Shown here one piece after another: positions 14,713-22,285 of a stretch of DNA of 32,694 bases. A program made the position numbers and the translations under genes. Position 1 is the first letter of the stretch, and every line of letters begins with the position of its first letter. The notes beneath the pieces are model-generated. The model saw only the letters and a program-made list of their open reading frames with translations. It did not search any database and was not told the origin of the DNA. Origin of the DNA: Chloroflexota bacterium (lineage in GTDB: Bacteria > Chloroflexota > Anaerolineae > Thermoflexales > Thermoflexaceae); assembly GCA_030550075.1 (NCBI GenBank), contig JAUQQB010000002.1, positions 1-32,694 on the forward strand, read 5' to 3'.

Positions 14713-17222
14713 TTCGGGCGGAAGGGCTTCGTAAGGTCTTTGAAACGGTCGTCGCGGTCGAGGAGGTGAACCTGGAAGTTCGGCCCGGCGAGATCGTGGC
14801 CCTGCTGGGCCCCAACGGGGCGGGGAAAACCACCACGGTCCGGATGCTGGCCGCCCTGCTGCGGCCCACTGCGGGTCGGGCCATTGTGGCGGGCTATGAC
14901 ATCGTGGAGCAGCCCCAGGAGGTCCGCCGCCGGGTTGGATTGCTGGCGGAGCTCCCGGGCCTTTACCTGCGGATGACCGGATACGAGTATCTGGCGTTCT
15001 TCGCCGACCTGTATGAGGTCCCCCGGCCCCTTTTCCAGGAGCGGCTGGAGGCCTGGCTGGACCCGCTGGGCCTTCGAGCGGTTCTGGGTCAGCGGATCGC
15101 CACGTATTCCAAGGGGATGCGGCAGAAGCTGGCCCTCCTGCGCGCCTTTCTCCATCAGCCCCCTGTGCTCCTGTTAGACGAGCCCACCTCGGCGATGGAT
15201 CCGGAGAGCGCGCAGGTCGCCCGGGAGATGATCCGATCCTTCTCGGAGAACGGCCATGCGGTTCTGCTCTGCACCCATAACCTCTACGAGGCCGAAGCGC
15301 TGGCGGATCGGATCGCGATCCTCTACCGGGGCCGCATCCTGGTGGAGGGAACCCCGCAGGCCCTGAGGGAGCGCTTCATAGGGCCGCCGGTCTATGAGCT
15401 CCGGCTGGCGGGGTCGGTGGAGGAGGCATGGAGAGCGCTCCCCGAGGGGCTGTCGGTTGTCACCTGGGGGCCGAACTGGATCCGCTATCGCGTTCAGGAT
15501 CCGGAGCGGGAGAATCCCCGGATCCTGAACGCCGTGATCGCCCGCGGGCTCCCGGTGGTCTCCCTGGCGGAAGTTCCCCGTCCGCTCGAGACCGTCTACC
15601 TGCAGATCCTGCGTGGAGGGGCCCCTGGGGATCGTGCTGGGCTGCCGACCATGCAGGGGGAACGTCTCCCTGAGGAGCCACGGCGGATTTCGGCGAGCTC
15701 TCCTCTGAATCCTCCGAGCCCGGAAGCAAACCGCCGCCGCTCCATCGATGGGGGGCGAATTCCGCGCACGCAGGTCGCGTTGTCGAATCTTCTGCGATGG
15801 ATCCGGGGGACATGGGGGGTTTTCCGGCGGGATGTTGTGGACATCCTTCGGGATTGGCGCTTAATCACGCCGCTGTTGCTCCTGCTGTTGATTTTCCCCC
15901 TGCTCTCCCTGTTCTCTGCGGAAGCAGCGACCCGTTATGTGGCGCAGTTCGGGGCGCAGCTGATCAGTGAGCGACTGCTGCCCTTCCTGGCCCTGGCGAC
16001 CGGGTTCCTTCCCCTGACCGTCTGTCTGGTCATTCCCCTGGAGACCTTTGTAGGGGAGAAGGAGCGACGGACCCTGGAGCCGCTGCTGGCTGCTCCGCTG
16101 AGCGATCTGCAGCTTTATCTGGGGAAAGGCGTAGCCGCCCTGGCGATCCCCACCCTCACCTCCGTTCTGGGCGTGTCGATCTATTTTCTGATCCTGATTT
16201 TGCGCGGCGCGTGGTCTTTCGACCTCATCGGGGTGCTTAGTCTTTACAGCATCCTGATCATGCACGCGGTGGTGATGGTCGCGGGAGCCATTGTGATCTC
16301 CACCCAATCCAACAGCGTCCGCGGCGCCAATCTGCTGGCCAGCTTCCTTATCCTTCCCCTCTCCATGCTGTTGATCTTCGAGTCCTCTTTGCTGTTCTGG
16401 GGCAGCTATGGAACGCTGGTGATCGTCCTGTGCATCCTGTTGATCTATGCGATCCTGCTGGTTCGGATGGGGATTGTGCTGTTTAACCGGGAGCAGCTCC
16501 TCAGCGCCGAGTTCGACACCCTGGACCTGAAGGGGATCCTGCGGAGCTTCTGGCGGGCGCTCCGGTATGGAGACCCGGCCCAGCCGATCTCCAGTCCGTG
16601 GGATCACATCGGGCAGCCGATTCGGCGCTCCGCCGGAGCCCTGGGCGTTCTGACGGTGCTGGGGCTTATGGGATGGGGGATCGCCTGGCTATGGCTCCCT
16701 CCCATTGTCGTTTCGCCGGATGAGATCCTCCGCCAGCTTTCATCCGCAGGCCTCTCGCCTCAGCAGGCTTTCGAGGGAGCGGCCTGGCTTCCGTTCACCC
16801 CGGGGTCGATCTTCTTCCACAATCTGAGGGCGCTGGTCATCAACACCCTGATCGGCGTGATCACCATGGGACTGTGGGTCGCTTTTTATCCGGTGGGACT
16901 CATGGGGGTGATCGGCGTGCTCCTGCGAACCCTCTTCACCAGCGACCCCCGACTGGGGATCGCGGGCCTGCTGGCGATCCTGCCCCATGGGATCCTGGAG
17001 TTGCCAGCAGCCGGGCTGGTGCTGGCGGGGGCCCTGCGCCTTGGGCTGACCCCCTTGACGCCTCCTGGCCCGCGGAGCCTGCGGGATCGCCTGGTGCTGG
17101 CCTGGGCGGACTGGGTGAAGCTGTTCCTGATTGCCATCCCCCTTCTCCTCCTGGCCGCCTGGGTAGAAGTCCACGGAACTCCGCGGCTGGTCCTCTGGTG
17201 GCTTGCTGGGATTTCGCGTTGA
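14709..17222 (+). CDS. Fused ABC ATPase + ABC-2 permease + SpoIIM-domain protein
   Basis: A single 837-residue open frame joins three proteins that are usually encoded separately. Residues 1-300: an ABC-2 exporter ATPase, with Walker A GPNGAGKTT (34-42), signature YSKGMRQ (about 132-138), Walker B VLLLDEPTSAMD (about 153-164) and H-loop CTHNLYEAE (about 187). A Pro/Arg-rich linker (about 305-355) follows. Residues about 360-610: an ABC-2 type permease with six hydrophobic helices and the E.F.GEKER..LE..L.AP motif. Residues about 630-837: a SpoIIM-like domain with HN.R.......G......FYP.G and LPHGILELPAAG...AGALRLG. SpoIIM proteins are often neighbours of such exporters. Export of an unknown substrate, perhaps lipid-linked given the coupled phosphatidyltransferase gene, is inference. 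No stop or frameshift was seen at the junctions. Confidence 0.9.
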   Translation: MIRAEGLRKVFETVVAVEEVNLEVRPGEIVALLGPNGAGKTTTVRMLAALLRPTAGRAIVAGYDIVEQPQEVRRRVGLLAELPGLYLRMTGYEYLAFFADLYEVPRPLFQERLEAWLDPLGLRAVLGQRIATYSKGMRQKLALLRAFLHQPPVLLLDEPTSAMDPESAQVAREMIRSFSENGHAVLLCTHNLYEAEALADRIAILYRGRILVEGTPQALRERFIGPPVYELRLAGSVEEAWRALPEGLSVVTWGPNWIRYRVQDPERENPRILNAVIARGLPVVSLAEVPRPLETVYLQILRGGAPGDRAGLPTMQGERLPEEPRRISASSPLNPPSPEANRRRSIDGGRIPRTQVALSNLLRWIRGTWGVFRRDVVDILRDWRLITPLLLLLLIFPLLSLFSAEAATRYVAQFGAQLISERLLPFLALATGFLPLTVCLVIPLETFVGEKERRTLEPLLAAPLSDLQLYLGKGVAALAIPTLTSVLGVSIYFLILILRGAWSFDLIGVLSLYSILIMHAVVMVAGAIVISTQSNSVRGANLLASFLILPLSMLLIFESSLLFWGSYGTLVIVLCILLIYAILLVRMGIVLFNREQLLSAEFDTLDLKGILRSFWRALRYGDPAQPISSPWDHIGQPIRRSAGALGVLTVLGLMGWGIAWLWLPPIVVSPDEILRQLSSAGLSPQQAFEGAAWLPFTPGSIFFHNLRALVINTLIGVITMGLWVAFYPVGLMGVIGVLLRTLFTSDPRLGIAGLLAILPHGILELPAAGLVLAGALRLGLTPLTPPGPRSLRDRLVLAWADWVKLFLIAIPLLLLAAWVEVHGTPRLVLWWLAGISR

Positions 17223-17304
17223 GCGCTTAGCCCGCCGTGGGTCTCCAATTGTCTCTCCCTTGCCGAGGGCTGGAGGCATCGGGGACAAGCAGGAATCAGG
17301 CAGG

Positions 17305-17331
17305 CCGCTGAGGGGGCTCACCCTCAAGCGG
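17305..17331. terminator. Possible bidirectional hairpin between convergent genes
   Basis: CCGCTGAGGG (17305-17314) pairs with CCCTCAAGCGG (17321-17331) with one bulged base and a 6-base loop. It lies between the convergent ABC-SpoIIM and anti-sigma-like genes. There is no T-run, so it is only a candidate. Confidence 0.35.
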
Positions 17332-17351
17332 TCCATGTGTAGCATTTGCGT

Positions 17352-18473
17352 TCAGGGCTTGGTCAGTGAGAAGATCCATGGTCCGGGGAGGCGCACCGGA
17401 GGAGCGCCCGGGGCCCTTCGATCCCATCCAATTAGCTCCAGGACCTGGAGGGATCCTGGATCGGAAACGTCGCCGATCCGGCGCTGCTGAAGGAAGAGAA
17501 GATCCGTGCAGGTTCGGGCCCTATCGTTACCAGGGATGGGGATCGCTTCTCCAGAAATCACGTCATTTCGCAGGATCCACCGGGCTGTCGGAGACCACTC
17601 GCGGTTCAGATCCTGCGGAGGGAAGCACACGCGGGCGCGGGCTCCAGATGGCGCGCGAACCCAGCGCATCAGCGTCATCGGGATCCCTTTTGCATGGACC
17701 GTCTGGGGCCGTTCCCAGAGCTGACCAGGTAGGACACGGGCCTGGAAAGTAAAAACAAAAGAGAGGATGGAGCTTTCCGCGGGCGGCGAAACCCGCCAGG
17801 GGACAGATCGGTCAGGCTCAGGCGGAAGCCCTGGGATGCTCTGTTCCGGGATATCGGGCAGCCAGTGGATGGTCAGCTGGAGAGTTCGCGTAACCGGTTG
17901 GGTGACCGGCCAGCCGGGAAGAACCCATGGATCAAAGGCGGCGACGAAAGCGACCTCGCCCGGAGGAAGGGAGAGCCTCAGAATGTCGGAGGAGCCTCGA
18001 ATCCCTTCGCCGCCGATATAGGGAAGCACTCGTCCTTCAGCATCCTGGAGAAAGATCTGATAAGGTTCTCCCCTTGCTGGCAGAGACGTATGAAAGCGAT
18101 AGGCGATGAGGATCACATTGGCATCCGCATAAATCTGCTCCAGGATGGCTGTAATGCCCTCCTGGGTTTCCCGGAGCGCCAGAACCTGGGTTTGATCGCT
18201 CTCCTCGAAAGAGCGAATCAGAGGCAAACGGCTCCACAGATCCAGGGCGTGGATCAGCCCGGTGAAGCTGAACGTGATGAGAACGATCAGGAGAAGGGCC
18301 CACCGCAGCCGGAGGGGGGAACGAGAGCAGGATGGTGAAGCCGATGCAGGAAGCTGGGCCTGAATAGCCGGCCACAGGTCCCGATTCCGGGGCACCCAGG
18401 TCTGGGCGAGCCTCTGCAGGTTCTCACGCAGCCTCCGCTCATCTTCCGCCCACTCATGATCGAAGGGGCTCAT
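17352..18473 (-). CDS. Membrane anti-sigma-factor-like protein
   Basis: A 373-residue protein. The cytoplasmic N-terminus (1-55) contains RDLWPAIQAQL, a motif common at the end of anti-sigma domains. One transmembrane helix spans about 57-74. An external domain of about 290 residues, rich in beta strands, follows (DANVILIAYRF, EPYQIFLQDAEGRVLPYIGG). This layout resembles DUF4179-type anti-sigma proteins. The gene follows an ECF sigma factor on the same strand by 118 bases, which supports a sigma/anti-sigma pair where the external domain senses a signal and the N-terminus holds the sigma factor. GGAGGG lies 9 bases before ATG 18473. The classic HxxxCxxC zinc motif is absent. Confidence 0.7.
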   Translation of the reverse strand: MSPFDHEWAEDERRLRENLQRLAQTWVPRNRDLWPAIQAQLPASASPSCSRSPLRLRWALLLIVLITFSFTGLIHALDLWSRLPLIRSFEESDQTQVLALRETQEGITAILEQIYADANVILIAYRFHTSLPARGEPYQIFLQDAEGRVLPYIGGEGIRGSSDILRLSLPPGEVAFVAAFDPWVLPGWPVTQPVTRTLQLTIHWLPDIPEQSIPGLPPEPDRSVPWRVSPPAESSILSFVFTFQARVLPGQLWERPQTVHAKGIPMTLMRWVRAPSGARARVCFPPQDLNREWSPTARWILRNDVISGEAIPIPGNDRARTCTDLLFLQQRRIGDVSDPGSLQVLELIGWDRRAPGAPPVRLPGPWIFSLTKP

Positions 18474-18591
18474 TCATCCAGTCCCTCCTCTTCTGAGATT
18501 CGGCATCCCATACGGGAGTTACGCTGTTAGTTTCCTGTGGGGGTATTGAAGATATGCCATTTTGCCTCATCCCCCCGTGCTTTCAACCGCA

Positions 18592-19155
18592 TCATTCACC
18601 TTGTAATAAATCGCGCAGGCGCTTGCGGGCATCGTGAAGTTGCCACTGGATCGTGCCGGCGGCGCAACCCAGAATTTGGGCGATCGCTTTCACCCCCATG
18701 CCTTCGTAATAGTAAAGAACAAGGATCGCTCGCTGACGTGGAGAGAGAGCTCTCAGTGCCCGTGCAAGACGGGAAAGCTCTTCTTCCTGCTCCACCTGGG
18801 CGGAAGGATCTTCAGTGTGAATGGCGTGCTTCTCCTCCAGGTCTGCAACCAATCCGGCTTCCACGGAGTGTTCATAAGCCTTGTGCCTCGCCCGGCGTAA
18901 GGCTTCATGGATCACGAGGCGGCGAAACCATGGCCAGAAAGGCATGCTCGAGCGGAAGCGATCTCGATAGATCCAGGCGCGCAAGAAAGCTTCCTGCACT
19001 GCATCCTCTGCCTCCATCGGGTCCATTAAGATGAGCGCCGCTACCTGCAGAGCCGAATGCTGATAGCGGCGCACCAGCCAGGCCAAGCCCTCCGGATCTC
19101 CCCGACGCCAGCGCTGAACAGCCTCTTGCTCGCCCTGTGTTTCCATATCGCCCAT
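18592..19155 (-). CDS. ECF-type RNA polymerase sigma factor
   Basis: A protein of about 187 residues. Sigma region 2 covers about 25-95, with the AEDAVQEAFLRAW region 2.4 motif and F.PWFRRLVIHEALRRAR. Sigma region 4 covers about 125-180, with LSPRQRAILVLYYYEGMGVKAIAQILGC and a helix-turn-helix ending in ARKRLRDLL. The linker is acidic (EEKHAIHTEDPSAQVEQEEE). It directs RNA polymerase to a special promoter set. The genomic order is I36-like secreted protein, sigma, anti-sigma, all on the minus strand. Start choice is open between ATG 19155 and ATG 19146, as neither has a strong ribosome site. A stem-loop (19179-19210) lies just upstream in the leader. Confidence 0.9.
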   Translation of the reverse strand: MGDMETQGEQEAVQRWRRGDPEGLAWLVRRYQHSALQVAALILMDPMEAEDAVQEAFLRAWIYRDRFRSSMPFWPWFRRLVIHEALRRARHKAYEHSVEAGLVADLEEKHAIHTEDPSAQVEQEEELSRLARALRALSPRQRAILVLYYYEGMGVKAIAQILGCAAGTIQWQLHDARKRLRDLLQGE

Positions 19156-19178
19156 GTGCCAGGGGTGAATAGGGCTGG

Positions 19179-19210
19179 GGAGGCTGTCTTCGGCGGCCCC
19201 CCCAGCCTCC
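19179..19210 (-). other. Stem-loop in the sigma-factor leader
   Basis: GGAGGCTG (19179-19186) pairs with CAGCCTCC (19203-19210), 24 bases upstream of the sigma start. It could affect translation or end transcription from the upstream I36-like gene. The minus strand has no T-run after it. Confidence 0.35.
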
Positions 19211-19283
19211 AAAAATCTTTTCCCAAGCTTCTACAGGGGCAACGAAGTTTTCCCTTCTGCTTGACGGATTCGAATGCGTGGTA

Positions 19284-20030
19284 TTATGGCGTCCATCGTT
19301 CTGATGAGGTCTGATTATCCATCACGCCCATGCTACTGCATGAGCCGCCGCAATCCAGGACCGAGCCTCCAAAGTTAATATGTTCGTAATGATAGTAGTG
19401 ATTACAACCGCTGTAAGAACGGGCTGAGGAAACCCGATCGTTCCATCCAGCAGGCATGGATGAGGCAATGAAATTGGTTCCATCACTGCAGCCTGGCGTG
19501 TGGCTGGTTTCCCAAACCAAGGTGGATCCGGTGAAGTTGGGCCCGTCGTAATCGATTCCAATCACCACATTGCCTTGCATCGGAACAGGCCTCTCTGGTA
19601 AGCCATCCGCCGGATTCCAATCAGGAGGCAACTGAATTGCGCCATCAGTGGCCGCGCCAATCGCCTCCGCAAAGGATTCGAAGCAGCCGACCCATTGAAC
19701 ATGTGAGGAATGTTCTCCAGGCCGAAGCGGCTCGATTTCTACTACACAGTGGTCACCGGATTTCAATGGGGTCTCCAGAAGAGGCTGGTCCCCGGGAGAA
19801 GTCGGAGGGGTTAGGGTGGGAACCGGGATCAGATGCAACCCCTGAAGGGCCTTCTCCAGGCTGGGGAAGCAACGGGGTTGAGAGATTGGGGGCTCAGGCT
19901 GTCCGGGTCGGAAGGGCTGAATGGACACCACACAGGCAATGTCCTCGCGCGCGGCCCACACTCCGCCTGCAATCCCCATCCCCAGCAACAGGATGAGCAC
20001 GTCGATGAGGAGATAAGAGATCCGCCGCAT
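19284..20030 (-). CDS. Secreted protein with C-terminal peptidase-inhibitor I36 / crystallin-like domain
   Basis: A 248-residue protein. The start is ATG 20030, with an excellent ribosome site (AAGGAGGTG, 4 bases away). The signal peptide or anchor spans residues about 5-26. Two short Cys-containing copies follow (ACVVSIQPFRPG...PRCFPSLEKAL and HCVVEIEPLRPG...VGCFESFAEAI), an internal duplication. The C-terminal 95 residues carry YDGPNFTGSTLVWET, GWNDRVSSARSY and GVMDNQTSSERW. These are the paired Greek-key signatures seen in I36 (SMPI-like) inhibitors and bacterial beta-gamma-crystallins. Six to eight Cys suggest disulfides and secretion. It lies directly upstream of the ECF sigma factor on the same strand, 128 bases apart, so it may be a target or an input of that system. 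Confidence 0.75.
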   Translation of the reverse strand: MRRISYLLIDVLILLLGMGIAGGVWAAREDIACVVSIQPFRPGQPEPPISQPRCFPSLEKALQGLHLIPVPTLTPPTSPGDQPLLETPLKSGDHCVVEIEPLRPGEHSSHVQWVGCFESFAEAIGAATDGAIQLPPDWNPADGLPERPVPMQGNVVIGIDYDGPNFTGSTLVWETSHTPGCSDGTNFIASSMPAGWNDRVSSARSYSGCNHYYHYEHINFGGSVLDCGGSCSSMGVMDNQTSSERWTP

Positions 20031-20397
20031 GATCCACCTCCTTCCATTTTTGACTTTTCCTTCCATTACTAAATACCCGCTGAGATCAGAAACGGTTGGG
20101 TGCTTGCCCTCTCAGGTCATAGAGCCGTTTGAGCCAGTCCGCTAGGATAGAGGGCTCAGCTCTCTCTTAAGGGGAACATCGTCCACACTGCGGAGCTTGG
20201 TTCATGCGCGCGGGGTGGTAATATCGTTCTTTTGTCCGCGAGCAGGTAACAGTGAAGGGGACACGGGTGATAGGCGGGGAGGTTGTGAGCGTAAGACGGG
20301 ATAGGATCTTTGGGGATGCGGAGGCTGGGATCTGATCTGTGGTTGGATGGAGTTACTGTCCGCGTGGGACATGACAAAGTATGCGACTTCCGACCTT
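20031..20397. other. Intergenic region with no gene seen
   Basis: A 367-base gap between the end of the ECF transporter T gene and the start of the I36-like gene, both minus strand. Apart from the strong ribosome site at its left edge I see no RNA, no good terminator and no clear promoter. Confidence 0.5.
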
Positions 20398-21243
20398 TCA
20401 CGGTGTCCAGAACCGGCCGATGCCCAGAGCCGCCGCAGTCATGGACCCAAAGAACAGCCCGGCGCTGAGTCCCAGCAGGACAAAGTCGTGCCGGCGGAAG
20501 CGCAGCTCGGTGACCCACGTCCGCCGCCCCACCCCGAAGGCCCGCAGATCCATCGCGTCGATGATGTCCTCCGCCATCATCAGGGCGTGAAGGGTCACCG
20601 GCACTACCAGCGGGGCGAGGCGACGGATCTGAGCCAGAGGGCCGCCGCGGATGTTTTCCAGCTCATATCCTCGAGCCCGCTGGGCATCCATTGTCTGCAT
20701 GGCATCCCGGCCCAGCGTGGGGATGAAGCGAAACGCCAGATCCATGGCATAGGCGATCTTGTCCGGCAACCCCAGCCCCCGGAAGACCACGCCATACTGG
20801 GTGGGATCCAGCGTGTAAGGGATCAGGATGGCCGCCGTGATCACCGTCCCCATGCGGCACAGCTGGCTGAAGGCGAAGAACATCCGTTCCACCGTGATGT
20901 TCACCGCCGGGGTCCACCCCAGCACCGTCACGGGGAGCGCGAGGCGGGCCAGCAGCCGCTCCGTTTGATACACCTCGAAGCCGCCCCGGCCGGTGAGGAA
21001 GGTGATGGTGACAAACACCACCGCGACGAAACCGGTGAAGAGCCATGCCCGGTGGGTCTCCCGCCAGGTCAGTCGGTTCAACCGGAAATAAAGGAGGGCC
21101 ATCGCCCACAGGCCCGCCAGCACCCGCACATCCCAGAAGAAGAGCGTGGAAAGCATCAGGGAAAGGGCGAAGAGCAGGCGGGCCCGTGGATCGAAGGCTT
21201 CCAGGAAACTCCCACGCCGCCGGTAGGGCCATGTCACCAGCAC
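20398..21243 (-). CDS. ecfT: ECF transporter T component (EcfT)
   Basis: A membrane protein of about 281 residues with several helices (LLFALSLMLSTLFFW, AWLFTGFVAVVFVTITFL, and others). It carries the coupling motifs of EcfT, QRARGYE and a second LRAFGVGRR, which contact the two ATPase domains. It is the energy-coupling scaffold of a vitamin or metal importer. I chose GTG 21243 because GGAGG lies 8 bases upstream and the protein then has the usual length. It starts 28 bases after the S-component stop, so the two are almost certainly co-transcribed. The cargo is not evident. Confidence 0.88.
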   Translation of the reverse strand: MLVTWPYRRRGSFLEAFDPRARLLFALSLMLSTLFFWDVRVLAGLWAMALLYFRLNRLTWRETHRAWLFTGFVAVVFVTITFLTGRGGFEVYQTERLLARLALPVTVLGWTPAVNITVERMFFAFSQLCRMGTVITAAILIPYTLDPTQYGVVFRGLGLPDKIAYAMDLAFRFIPTLGRDAMQTMDAQRARGYELENIRGGPLAQIRRLAPLVVPVTLHALMMAEDIIDAMDLRAFGVGRRTWVTELRFRRHDFVLLGLSAGLFFGSMTAAALGIGRFWTP

Positions 21244-21271
21244 GAGGTGGTTCCTCCAGGGGTGATCGGGA

Positions 21272-22174
21272 TCACGCGACCCCGGCGCCCCGCCCCAGTT
21301 GCTGCTGGAGGGCGTTATAGGCTCCGACCAGCAACGGGGTGAGGATGGCAGCGTGGAGGATGTTCGGGCCTGCGGCGGGCACGAATTCCCCGAGCAAGGC
21401 CACCGCCGGCGGGTAGCCGTTGATCCAGATGTCGGCGATGGCTGCGAATCCAATGCCCACGATGTTGGCCACCGCGCCCCAGACGATCACCGAGGCCAGG
21501 GCGATGTTCGAGCCCAGGGCGAACCGGAGGGCCACCACCAGGATCGCCCCGATCAGGGGCACCCAGCGCATCAACGGGCTAAGGGGACCGCCAAAGAAGG
21601 GGCTTTCGATCTCGGTGGTCAATGCCCACAGGCTCAGGGCCACCCCCACAGCGGCCACAATCCCGGTGAGGAGGTTCAGGGCCCGCTCCCGCCCCAGGAT
21701 CACCGGCAGACCGGCCACCAGCCCGACCAGGCCGTTCCCAACATCCCAGGCGGGGAACACCCCCCAGCCGGTGAGGAAGTCCCCCAGGATATTGCCCACC
21801 GCGCCTGTGAAGAAGCCTACCGCTGGGCCGAACACATAGCCGAAGAAGACAGGGAAGACAATCGCCGGGCGCAGCGCCACCTGGCTCACCGAGGGGACTA
21901 CGAAGACAGTGCCATTAAACAGATAAGAGAACACGCCATAGAGGGCGGCCCCGATGGCCATATACACAACTTCCCGGGTGCCGATCTGCCAAGCCGGGTG
22001 ATCCGCGGTGGCGAAGTAAACGATGTAGACCAGGACCGCGCCGATGGCCACCCAGAGCAGCCAGCCGAAGCCCTGGAGCCGCGCTCCCGATGGCCCGGTC
22101 ATCAGGCTGGCCAACCCCATCAGCAACACAACCACGATCAGCAAAATCAACCAGGTAAAGGCCCTGCGTGCCAT
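21272..22174 (-). CDS. ECF transporter S component (substrate-binding membrane protein)
   Basis: A 300-residue integral membrane protein with about nine hydrophobic helices. The central part (REVVYMAIGAALYGVFSYLFNGT, then RPAIVFPVFFGYVFGPAVGFFTGAVGNILGDFLTGWG) has the look of ECF substrate-binding subunits, with Gly/Asn-rich helices after a polar loop. It is longer than the usual 180-220 residues, with extra N- and C-terminal helices. It is part of the ATPase-S-T cluster on the minus strand. GGAGGG lies 4 bases before ATG 22174. No riboswitch was recognised that would name the vitamin. Confidence 0.8.
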   Translation of the reverse strand: MARRAFTWLILLIVVVLLMGLASLMTGPSGARLQGFGWLLWVAIGAVLVYIVYFATADHPAWQIGTREVVYMAIGAALYGVFSYLFNGTVFVVPSVSQVALRPAIVFPVFFGYVFGPAVGFFTGAVGNILGDFLTGWGVFPAWDVGNGLVGLVAGLPVILGRERALNLLTGIVAAVGVALSLWALTTEIESPFFGGPLSPLMRWVPLIGAILVVALRFALGSNIALASVIVWGAVANIVGIGFAAIADIWINGYPPAVALLGEFVPAAGPNILHAAILTPLLVGAYNALQQQLGRGAGVA

Positions 22175-22227
22175 GGCTCCCTCCACGCGGAAAGATGGAT
22201 TGCTTGCTCTGTTGCAAACAGGAGGCT

Positions 22228-22272
22228 TTCGGATGTGGGGCGGCCAGTTTCGCTGGCCGCCCCACATCCGAA
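22228..22272. terminator. Long perfect hairpin between ECF ATPase and S genes
   Basis: A 20-bp perfect inverted repeat (22228-22247 and 22253-22272) with loop TTTCG sits inside the transporter cluster. On the plus strand a T-rich stretch follows (TTCATTTCAATTTTAG); on the transcribed minus strand there is none. It may lower expression of the downstream membrane subunits or protect the upstream message. The loop matches that of the hairpin at 1330-1376. Confidence 0.55.
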
Positions 22273-22285
22273 CTTCATTTCAATT

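Noticed and set aside
19261..19287. TTGACG and TATTAT on the plus strand
   Set aside because: The spacing is only 15 bases and no plus-strand gene follows.
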